Assembly (NCBI GenBank): GCA_963819645.1
Contig: CAWFWZ010000002.1
Span: 124,001 to 188,000, forward strand
Direction of reading: 5' to 3'
Source: CAVVDY01 sp963819645
GTDB taxonomy: Bacteria; Acidobacteriota; Terriglobia; Terriglobales; Acidobacteriaceae
Length of the DNA stretch: 64,000 nt
Shown here: positions 39,113 through 47,191 of the stretch, one piece after another
How positions within the stretch are numbered: the stretch's first letter is position 1
How the letters are laid out: every line of letters starts with the position of its first letter
Made by a program: the position numbers and the translations under genes
Notes under the pieces: generated by a model
Databases searched by the model: none
What the model saw: the letters and a program-made list of their open reading frames with translations, nothing else
What the model was told of the DNA's origin: nothing

Positions 39113-40744
39113 TTATTTAATCGACGGCGGAAGGGACGTTGTGCCGACGGTCAGCGTTCCGCTGACGTGGGACGCGCCCGCCGTGGCCGTGATCGTCACT
39201 GTCGCGTTGCTCTTGACGGGGTAAGTATTCACGGCAAACTGCGCCGAGCTTTTGCCTCCAGGAACGAACACGAACGACGGCGGATGCGCCACGCCGGGAT
39301 GATCGCTGCTGAGAGCGACGGTTACTCCGCCGGGAGGGGCAGCCGCGCTGAGCGTAAGGGTTCCCGCCGATAGCTGGCCGCCTCTCACGTAGCTCGGCTT
39401 CAGCGTCAGAGAGGTAAGCATGACGTTTGCAACATCGAAGCTAGCGGCTACGTTTTTCGCTCCCGTCATCGTCACTGAGCAGTAGCTGCCATTCACCTTG
39501 TCGCAACCGGTCCAACCGTTAAAGGTAGATCCGGGAGCAGGAAGGGCGCTCAGGGTGACTTGCGTTCCAGTATCAAACGCGTAAGAGCACACTTCGCCGC
39601 AATAAATGTGCCCACCGCCGCCGCTAACCAGGCCACGCCCTGTTCCAGCCATAGATACCGCTAGCAAGTGGGTGACGGGAGTTCCGTCAATGACCGATGC
39701 AGTGTCGTCTCCATAATTCGTCACGTAAATTCGGTTCGTGGCAGAATTAGTCGCGACCGCGTTAGGATCGTGACCGACCTTGACCGTTAGAGAAGAAAGG
39801 CTTTGCCCGTCAATCACGGTCATATCATTACTCTGCCCATTAACGGCATAGATCTTGTCTGTTGACTCGTCTACACTCACTGCGAACGGCTCACTCCCGG
39901 CAGCCACATTGGTAGTCTCATTGGTCGATCCATCAATGACCGTGACTACTCCGATCTCGCAGGCGACGTAAATCTTATTGGCATGAGTGTTGATGGCTAC
40001 AGCTACGGGATACTGACCAACCGTCACGCTGGTCGTAGCTAGGGTCAATCCATCAATAACAGTTACAATGTTGCCTCCAAACATCGGATTTTGGACCACG
40101 TAGATCTTGTTGGTTGCAGGATTAACAGCAATCGCAGAGGTGCCGTTGTTGGCAACAGTAACCTCCTGAGTCGACAGAGTGCTCCCGTCTACTACGATCA
40201 GCCTATTGAATACGCCATCGCCGACATAAATTTTATTGGTCACAGGATTTACAGCAACGGTCGTGAGAATCCCGCCGAGATTGAGGATTGTAGTCTGCAG
40301 GGTTAACCCGTCAATGATCGTGAACTGACCAAACGTGCTAGAGGCATAGATTTTGTTGGTTACGGGATTAACAGCAACTGACTCGGCGTTTGGACCGACC
40401 GTTATGGGAGTCGTGGAGAGCGTCGCACCATCGATTACGGTGAGCCTGTCGGTAGAGTCAGAGGTGACATAGATCTTATTAGTTACCTCGTTGACGGCGA
40501 GACCCAGCACATCGGTTTGCGAGACTTGTACCGTGTCCGTGTTATCGGTGACACCATCGATCACGGTTACGCTTTGGCCTGCCCAGTTGGCTACATAGAT
40601 CTTATTTGTAACCTTATTGACTGCTACCGTTCTGGGAGCAGGGCCGACATCGACTGTATCGATCACCGTCTGGCCCAAAGCTGAGATAGATGTTCCGATT
40701 CCGAATGCAAGAATGAATATGGCTAACCTGTGTCTGAATCGCAT
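39113..40744 (-). CDS. Secreted YVTN-propeller protein with the array's InlB and Ig-like tail (copy F)
   Basis: This intact protein of about 543 residues starts at the ATG at 40744 (MRFRHRLAIF; GGGGAG upstream) with a signal peptide ending ISALGQ. Instead of GloVer repeats it has eight YVTN units (VNKVTNKIYVANWAGQSVTV type, about 42 residues each, residues 22-365). These are followed by the InlB-like repeat (IYCGEVCSYAFD, GCDKVNGSYCSV) and the same tail ending SLPPSIK. The C-terminal third is nearly the same as in copies A and B, while the N-terminal two thirds are unrelated to GloVer. This is direct evidence of domain exchange in the array. Confidence 0.9.
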   Translation of the reverse strand: MRFRHRLAIFILAFGIGTSISALGQTVIDTVDVGPAPRTVAVNKVTNKIYVANWAGQSVTVIDGVTDNTDTVQVSQTDVLGLAVNEVTNKIYVTSDSTDRLTVIDGATLSTTPITVGPNAESVAVNPVTNKIYASSTFGQFTIIDGLTLQTTILNLGGILTTVAVNPVTNKIYVGDGVFNRLIVVDGSTLSTQEVTVANNGTSAIAVNPATNKIYVVQNPMFGGNIVTVIDGLTLATTSVTVGQYPVAVAINTHANKIYVACEIGVVTVIDGSTNETTNVAAGSEPFAVSVDESTDKIYAVNGQSNDMTVIDGQSLSSLTVKVGHDPNAVATNSATNRIYVTNYGDDTASVIDGTPVTHLLAVSMAGTGRGLVSGGGGHIYCGEVCSYAFDTGTQVTLSALPAPGSTFNGWTGCDKVNGSYCSVTMTGAKNVAASFDVANVMLTSLTLKPSYVRGGQLSAGTLTLSAAAPPGGVTVALSSDHPGVAHPPSFVFVPGGKSSAQFAVNTYPVKSNATVTITATAGASHVSGTLTVGTTSLPPSIK

Positions 40745-40784
40745 GGACTCCCCATAAAACTCGTTGAGCACGGATTACTAACGC

Positions 40785-42502
40785 CTATCTTAGCGATGGC
40801 GGAAGCGACGTTGTGCCAATCGTCAACGTACCACTGACGTGGGAGCTACCTGCCGCGGCGGTGATCGTCACCGTCGTGTTGCTTTTTACCGGGAACGTCT
40901 GCACGGCGAATTGGACCGAACTCTTGCCTCCGGGAATGAATACGAATGATGGCGGATGCGCGACGCCGGGATGATCGCTGCTGAGAGCTATCGTACGCCT
41001 CCCTGCGGCGCGGGCCCGCTCAAACTCACCGTCCCCGCCGATAGCTGGCCGCCTTTTACGTAGCTGGGTTTGAAAGTTAAGGAAGTGAGTGTGATGTTGG
41101 CCGTGGTGAAGGTGGCGGTCACGTTCTTCGCACTGGTCATCGTCACCGAGCAGTAGCTGCCGTTCACGTTGTCGCAGCCTGTCCAGCCGGTGAAGGTATA
41201 ACCAGACGCAGGGACGGCACTGAGCGTCAGTTCGGCACCTATGTCGTACCGGTAAGAGCAGAGCGTTCCGCAGTAAATTTTCCCGTCGACACTGCTAACG
41301 GTACCCATGCCTGACTTTATAACGGATAAATCAGCAAAAACGGCGAGGCGATACACAGTTCCAGAGTTGTTTGCTCCGCCGCCCACAGTCGTTCCATAGA
41401 AGTTTCCGTCTCTCGTTTGCACGAGAGGAGCTGCAGGGAATTGACCGTCAGTGCCGTCAAAATTGTGCAGCGTTGTCAGCGTACCGGTAGGCGTGATCCT
41501 GAAGATGGTGCCGCAGCCGCCCATTGGAAAGCAGTTATCGCCTCCCTGATAGCTGGCGCCATATAAGTTTCCGTCGCTGCCCTGCACCAGACCAGCATAG
41601 AAAGTGACGGCCTCCGCCCTATCGAAGCTATGCAGGCTAGTCAGCATACCCTGAGGTGTCACTTTGAAGACGGAGCCATAATTGTATGCACCGCCTGTGT
41701 TGGTGACTCCGTAGAAGTTCCTGTCGATTCCTTGCACCAGCCCGGCAACTGGAAAGGAGCCGTCCAGACAACCCTGTTGCGGGCAAAAGTTGTAAAGAGT
41801 CGTCAGCGTCCCCTGGGTAGTAATCTTGAAGATTGTTCCCTGGTGATAAAGCCCACCAGCACCGGTAACTCCGTAAATATTTCCGTCGGTGGCTTGTACC
41901 AGGGGTCCATAGGGACCGGCACCGTCTTTGCAATTGGTCGTGCAGAACCTGTACAGCACGGTCACATCGCCCTGCAGACTCACTTTGTAGATGTTCCCGT
42001 AGAGTGCCGCAGTCACGCCGTAGAGATATCCGTCGCTCGCCTGGATCAGGTCTCCACTGGGCTCATGGCCGTCAAAACCATTAAACGTGTGAATGGTGGT
42101 CAGCACTCCGTCACGAGTTATCCGGAAGAGCGTGCCGGCACCGGATGGGCCACCTTCCAGAGTCGTTCCGTAGAAGTTTCCGTCATTCGCCAGCACCAGC
42201 CCTGACCATGGCTCCTGCCCATCGGGGCAACTCTGTTCCGGATCGGCGCAAAAGCTGTAGAGCGTCGTCAGCGCGCCCTCCGGGGTCATCTCGAAGACCG
42301 TGCCCCAGTGATTGACTCCACCAAAACTGGTCGTTCCGTAGAAATTACCTTCCGGATCCTGAACGACTGGCGCCAAGGGCCCGGAGCCGTCAATACACCC
42401 GAACTGAGGGCAAAAGTTGTAGAGAACAGTGAAGTCTTGTGCCGACAATCCTAAACACGTGGCGATGACTAAGAGAAAAGAGACAAAGATGGCGCGGGGC
42501 AT
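40785..42502 (-). CDS. Secreted GloVer-repeat propeller protein (copy G), one frameshift
   Basis: This protein of about 572 residues has a signal peptide (MPRAIFVSFLLVIATCLGLSAQ), seven GloVer repeats (repeat 3 shortened), an InlB-like repeat (YCGTLCSYRYD, GCDNVNGSYCSV) and the common tail. A missing base near 40997 ends the frame at PAPQGGVR. Restored, it continues TIALSSDHPGVAHPPSFVF and stops at 40785 after SLPPSLR. It is the first gene of the array in the direction of transcription. Confidence 0.87.
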
Positions 42503-42821
42503 AAAATCTCCGGTAAGACGAAGTAAAATCCACGCAGGCTACGCGCATAAACGAAACAGAGGCGTGCCCTCTCGGAGTTTGGCTCTCGAGTCCCCTGCGC
42601 GTCAATGAGATTTGTCACACGCTTTGGTGCGTTGGAACCAAAAGGCGAGAGGCGAATCCCTCGACTACGCTTCGTGTTCGCTCGAGATGGAAGCGGTTAC
42701 CGTGGGTGGATCAGAGGGAAAGCAAACAGCGAGTCGACACCTCACGTGGAGGAAATGAAAGCAGGTCCTTCGCTGCGCTCAGGATGACAGACTCAAATTT
42801 GAAGGTAGAATCCTACTCGCC
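42503..42821. other. Intergenic region upstream of the propeller array
   Basis: About 320 bp contain a copy of the GGTCCTTCGCTGCGCTCAGGATGAC repeat (42764-42788) and presumably the promoter of copy G near 42510-42600. I see no gene. Confidence 0.5.
42764..42788 (-). repeat. Dispersed GTCATCCTGAGCGCAGCGAAGGACC repeat
   Basis: On the minus strand it reads GTCATCCTGAGCGCAGCG then AAGGACC. It is the same family as the unit at 25079-25128, in the opposite orientation. It lies right next to the tatC stop. Confidence 0.7.
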
Positions 42822-43623
42822 CTACTCTCCCGCCTTCGCTGCCCGCTTCCTTCTCTGCGTCGGGTGGACGAACCAGGCGATCGCGATGCTCACCAGGTAG
42901 AGCACGATCATCGGCGCGGCGAAGATGCACATGTTCATGATGTCGGTGGTCGGCGTGATGATCGCCGCAATGATGAAGATGACCAGGATGGAGTAGCGGA
43001 AGTTGCGCCACATCCAGCCGGCGGTCAGGATGCCCATCAGCGCCAGGAAGAAGACCAGGATCGGCATCTCGAAGACGATGCCCAGGCCGGCGATGATGGT
43101 GAGGAACAGGTCGGTGTATTCGCCGATGGTGATCATCGGCTTGAACTGCGAGCTCCAGCCGATCAGGAAATCCAGCGCCGCCGGGATAGACCATCTTGTA
43201 GCCGAAGTAGCCGCCGGCCAGAAACAGTCCCACGGTGCTGAACATGAACGGCAGCACGTAGCGGCGCTCGTTGCGATACAGTCCGGGCGCGATGAACGCC
43301 CACACCTGGTAGAGCACGAACGGCGATGCCACGAAGATTCCCGCCAGGAACGAGATCTTCAAGTACATGTTGAAGGGGTCGGTGGGATTCAGGTAGACCA
43401 GCTTCTGCTCCAGACCGTGATTGGCCAGCGCCTGCACGATGGGCTTCTGCATGAGGCCGAAGATCTGTTCGTGATACCACCAGCAGACGCAGAAGCCGCC
43501 GACGATGTAGAGGAAGCTATAGATGATGCGGCGGCGCAGCTCCTCGAGGTGTTCGAGGAAGCTCATGCCGGTCATTTCTTCCGAGGCGCGCTTCTGGGCT
43601 TTCTCGATTACGGGATTAGGCAT
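42822..43623 (-). CDS. tatC: Sec-independent protein translocase TatC, one frameshift
   Basis: This is the core multi-pass subunit of the twin-arginine export machine, about 266 residues. The N-terminus has the family signature MSFLEHLEELRRRIIYS. Later segments are NPTDPFNMYLKISFLAG, SPFVLYQVWAFIAPGLYRNERR and, in the second frame, FEMPILVFFLALMGILT, with six membrane helices in all. The frame shifts near 43176-43182, after GYFGYKMVYP. The start at 43623 lies six bases after the tatB stop. TatA may be encoded elsewhere. Confidence 0.93.
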
Positions 43624-43628
43624 CGGGA

Positions 43629-44032
43629 CTACCCGGCGTTGCCGTTGACAGGGGTTTCGGCGGGCGGAAGTGCTGGGATCGGCGGTTGCGGCTGCGGGCT
43701 CGGCCGCTATCGGCGCGGGCTCAGTGATGGGCGGCACAGTATACGGTTCCAGGGTGCCGCGGCTGACCGAGTCTGCGAGGGCCGCTGATGGTGTCGTAGG
43801 CTTTTCGAGCGGCGAAGACGATGCGGCGCTCGGCTTCCGGCTTCTTGGCGCGCTCTTCCAGTTCGATGTTCATCATCTCGACTTCGAGCTGGTTCTTGAA
43901 CTCGTTGCTGGCGTTCTTGAACTCGGCGAGGACCTTGCCCAGCTGGCGTCCCAATTCGGGAAGCTTCTTCGGCCCGACGATCACCAGGGCCAACAGGAAG
44001 ATAAAGATCATCTCTGGCATGCCGAGATTCAT
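43629..44032 (-). CDS. tatB: Twin-arginine translocase TatA/TatB-family subunit, two frameshifts
   Basis: This protein of about 134 residues has the short N-terminal membrane helix MNLGMPEMIFIFLLALVIV and the hinge VGPKKLPELGRQLGK, followed by a long charged amphipathic helix to about residue 75. A Pro/Ala-rich tail follows. The length and placement directly upstream of tatC favour TatB over TatA, though the two are hard to separate by sequence alone. The frame changes near 43770 (to ALADSVSRGTLEPY) and near 43665 (to PALPPAETPVNGNAG) before a TAG at 43629. Confidence 0.85.
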
Positions 44033-44452
44033 AAGGTCAATGATAATCGCGCATGGTGGCGCAGGGATTCGCGCATTTGCACCATGCGTCCGAGCGTTGA
44101 GCCATCCCAGGTTGAGGCGCAAGAGACGGCCGAACCCGGGGCACAGTGCCGAACCTGCGGTGCACGGCGCCGATGAAATGCCAGGTCGCTCGACTGCGCT
44201 GCCAAAACCAGGCTGACTGCGCTCGGGATGACATGGGTGTTTCGGGGACTCCGCTCACTCGCCTCGCCGTCTGCGTCTTACGCAGGCGGGACGAGCGAAG
44301 ATTTCGCACCCTGAAGGGCAGCTTCGCATCCAACGAACTAGAGTGTTTAGCGCATTGGTCCTGGCATTGAACAGTGCTATACTTCTGCTCAATTCTAGCT
44401 GCGAGTTTGCGCCAATCTGAAGCTGCACTTCCTGCCAGTCGAAGGAAACATA
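44033..44452. other. Divergent intergenic region tatB/ctp
   Basis: This stretch holds the divergent promoters and a degenerate copy of the dispersed repeat family (CTGCGCTCGGGATGAC at about 44217-44232). I see no gene. Confidence 0.5.
44355..44383 (+). promoter_or_regulatory. Candidate sigma-70 promoter for the S41 protease gene
   Basis: TTGGTC and TATACT are separated by exactly 17 bases, 70 bp upstream of the start codon. Transcription would begin near 44390, leaving a leader of about 60 nt. Confidence 0.5.
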
Positions 44453-46104
44453 ATGGCAAGTAGTTCGCGTCGCTCCGCCGTTCTTGTGCTCGCCATCATT
44501 CTCGCCTGCGGTTGTGCAGGCATGTTGTTTGGCCAGCGTCTGACCTCCACCGCGGTACCCAGCGATGGCGATATCCGCGACAGCCTTCACGAATTCACGC
44601 CGGTCTACGAGGTGGTGCAGCAGAACTACGCCGAGCCGGTCAATCCCGACAAGGCGCATCTATAACGGCGCCATTCCCGGGCATGCTGCGGGTGCTCGAT
44701 CCGCACTCCAACTTCTTCGATCCCAAGTCCTACTCGGCCCTGCGCGAAGAGCAGCGCGGCAAGTATTACGGCGTGGGCATGCAGGTTGGTCCCCGTAACA
44801 ATAAGGTCATCGTGATCGCGCCCTTCGCCGGCGCGCCGGCCTACCGCGCCGGCATTCGTCCGGGCGACGTCATCATCGCCGTCGACGGCAAGCCGACCGA
44901 CAACATGAGCACCAGCGACGTGGCCGAGCTGCTGAAAGGACCCAAGGGCACCACCGTCAAGATCACCATGCTGCGCGAAGGCACCGACAAGCCGCTGGAC
45001 TTCAGCGTGGTGCGCGACGAGATTCCCCGCTACAGCGTTGACGTGCACTTCATGATTCGTCCCGGCATCGGCTACATGCACGTCTCCGGCTTCCAGGAGA
45101 CGACCGAGCACGAAGTCGCTGAAGCGCTGGACGAGTTGGGCGACCTTCAAGGGCTTGATCCTCGATCTGCGGCAGAATCCCGGCGGCCTGCTGAGCGAAG
45201 GCGTCGGCGTGGCCGACAAGTTCCTGAAGAAGGGACAGGTCATCGTTTCGCATCACGGGCGCGCCTCGGCCGAGAAGGTCTACAAGGCAGCGCACGGCAA
45301 CGGCGGCAAGGATTATCCGCTGGTGGTGCTGGTGAATCGCGGAACCGCTTCGGCGGCTGAGATCGTTGCCGGCGCCATTCAGGACCACGATCGCGGCCTG
45401 ATCGTCGGCGAAACCACCTTCGGCAAGGGCCTGGTGCAGACCGTGTATCCGCTGTCGGAGAACACCGGCCTGGCGCTGACCACGGCGAAGTACTACACGC
45501 CCAGCGGACGCCTGATTCAGCGCGACTACAACGGCGTCTCGCTTTACGACTACTACTACAACAACCGCGACAACGGCGACGACGAGGCGATCCATCGCGA
45601 ATCACGAAGTGAAGATGACCGACAGCGGCCGCACGGTGTACGGCGGCGGCGGCATCACTCCCGACGTCAAGATTCCGCCCATCAAGACCAACTCGTTCCA
45701 GGACAAGCTGCTGCAGAAGTACACCTTCTTCAACTTCGCCAAGCACTACGTGATCAACCACAAGGTGACCAAGCAGTTCGAGGTGGACGACGCGGTGATG
45801 CAGGAGTTCCGCAAGTTCCTGGACGAGCAGAAGATTCCCTTCACCGAAGCCGATCTGGCGCAGAACAACGACTGGATGCGCTCGAACATCAAGGCTGAGC
45901 TGTTCATCAACGAGTTCGGACAGCAGGAAGGCATGAAGGTCCACACCGAGACCGATCCTGAGGTGCGAGAAGGCGCTGGAGCTTCTGCCCAAGGCGAAGG
46001 AACTGGCCGACAACGCCAAGAAGACTATCGCCGCCCGCAATAACGCGCATCTGACGGCTGGTCAGCAGGAAACGGCAAAGGCCACGACTACGACCAATCG
46101 ATAG
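44453..46104 (+). CDS. S41 family C-terminal processing protease (CtpA/Prc type), about four frameshifts
   Basis: This exported serine protease of about 548 residues starts MASSSRRSAVLVLAIILACG with AAGGA before the ATG. After the signal/anchor comes the N-terminal part (VLDPHSNFFDPKSY), a PDZ domain (APAYRAGIRPGDVIIAVDGK) and the S41 core LILDLRQNPGGLL, VLVNRGTASAAEIVAGA (catalytic Ser) and VGETTFGKGLVQT (catalytic Lys). The C-terminus is helical. Frames change near 44656-44660, 45147-45152, 45600 and 45966, and each repair restores family sequence. It degrades or trims periplasmic proteins from the C-terminus. It is divergent from the tat genes and is followed by a strong terminator. Confidence 0.92.
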
Positions 46105-46125
46105 ACCGCGTCAGTTCGAAACACC

Positions 46126-46155
46126 AAAGCCCGCGCGTAGCGGGCTTTTGTTTTG
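46126..46155 (+). terminator. Rho-independent terminator of the S41 protease gene
   Basis: AAAGCCCGC and GCGGGCTTT form a 9-bp stem around a GCGTA loop, followed by TGTTTT, 22 bp after the stop codon. Confidence 0.9.
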
Positions 46156-46239
46156 GGGCCGTTTTCGTAAGCTCGTTTAGAAACTGTAGAAGCGAGCGTT
46201 TGTAGGGTGAGCGATGAGCCTAAGCTCGAAGAGAGAAAC

Positions 46240-46520
46240 AACCTGTAGCCCAGGACGGAAGTCCCGGGTAGGCTGCCTTCTTTAAGTCGCCGAGCCCCTT
46301 CAGGGACGGCGAAAAAAACTACAGAAACGGACTATGCCGCCGGCTGAAGCCGGCTCGGGAATTTCTAAACACGGCGCATTATCGGCACGACCGAGGTCGT
46401 GCCCTGACGCGAGTCTTCGCAGGCGCGAGTTATTCAGGCAGCTTGTTTCCGCCCCGGCCGGCACTAAAGCGCGTTACAGAAAAGGCGCATCTATCCCTCG
46501 CACGAATGCGAGGGCTTCCA
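46240..46520. repeat. Intergenic palindrome mosaic
   Basis: Several hairpins stand in line: CCGGCTGAAGCCGG (46340-46353), GGCACGACCGAGGTCGTGCC (46384-46403) and CCTCGCACGAATGCGAGG (46496-46513), the last followed by GCTTCCACCC. The first matches the unit at 6957 and the last matches that at 34953-34980. No gene is visible in this stretch of more than 300 bp. Confidence 0.75.
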
Positions 46521-46539
46521 CCCGCAGCAAACCGAAGCT

Positions 46540-47122
46540 TCACCCTTGCCGGAAAAACCGCGAGCGCAGCAGCAGCCGCGCGTCTCGCGGGTCGATGTTC
46601 TGCGTCGGGCTGGTGGGCGAGAACTGATATTCGCGGCCAGTCGCCGGCCCCTTCACCTTCACGCTGGAGTTCTCAGTGAAGCGAATGGCGGTTCTCGGCG
46701 CCGGCATGCTCGCTGCCGTCGTTGTCGAGGTGGAAATGCCCCGTGTCGTTGGGGTTGCCATTCGGATCGTCGTGCGTTTGTTTCCACAGCACATGATCAG
46801 TCTCTCCTTCTTCGATTTGCGAAACCGTTTCGATACTTACTTGCTCGCGATGAAACTGCTGCAGCAAACACGCGCCACCTGAGAGCGCGAGCCAACTGAA
46901 CAACCACTCCATCGGCCTGCGAGACACAAACAAGGCCGCAGGCGCGGCGATCCACAAGCTCAGGCAGTTGAAGCAGTCCATCAGCTTGCCGATCCAACGC
47001 TCGCCCAGCCAGACGCGGACCCGCACGATGACATCTGCCGGGCCATCTTCATTGGCCAGCAGGTGCGTGACTCGCCAGGTCGCGAGAACAGCCAGAATAA
47101 AGCGAAACCAGATGTTGGCCAT
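46540..47122 (-). CDS. DUF1360-domain membrane protein, one frameshift
   Basis: This protein of about 193 residues starts MANIWFRFILAVLATWRVTH with GAGGG before the ATG. The first half matches DUF1360: RVTHLLANEDGPADVIVRVR, CFNCLSLWIAAPAALFVSR, and a second hydrophobic stretch. The C-terminal half is hydrophilic with a His/Asp/Asn-rich segment, and after a frame change near 46690-46710 it continues ENSSVKVKGPATGREYQFSP and ends RDARLLLRSRFFRQG. No function is established for the family. It lies downstream of the two-repeat unknown protein on the same strand, 70 bp apart. Confidence 0.7.
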
Positions 47123-47191
47123 CAGCCGACCCTCACACGCTGACAAAAGATGCGAGGCACCGTTGCCGGTGCCCCGCTTAGCATAACCAGG

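Larger units (their letters stand above)
25567..42502 (-). repeat. Tandem paralogue array with a shared 3' module
   Basis: Seven same-strand genes end in the same module: one or more Cys-rich InlB-like repeats (GYTFTGWTGCD...NGSYCSVTM) followed by a domain of about 105 residues starting TLTSLTFKPSYVKGGQLSAG and ending TTSLPPSLK or SLR. The terminal-domain copies lie at about 25567-25870, 27358-27670, 29243-29545, 32525-32815 (internal and diverged), 35084-35390, 36948-37250, 39113-39415 and 40785-41085. The first two copies are visibly over 90 percent identical at the DNA level across about 165 bases. Such identity suggests recent duplication or gene conversion and could also confuse assembly. 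Confidence 0.9.

Noticed and set aside
25567..42502. Possible CRISPR array or non-coding repeat array
   Set aside because: The repeats are degenerate, about 150 bp, in frame and code for GloVer or InlB-type protein repeats. There are no constant short repeats with unique spacers.
44453..46104. Programmed ribosomal frameshifting in the S41 protease and gpmI
   Set aside because: There are several shifts per gene, no common slippery sequence, and unrelated housekeeping genes are affected in the same way. Sequence error explains all of them.
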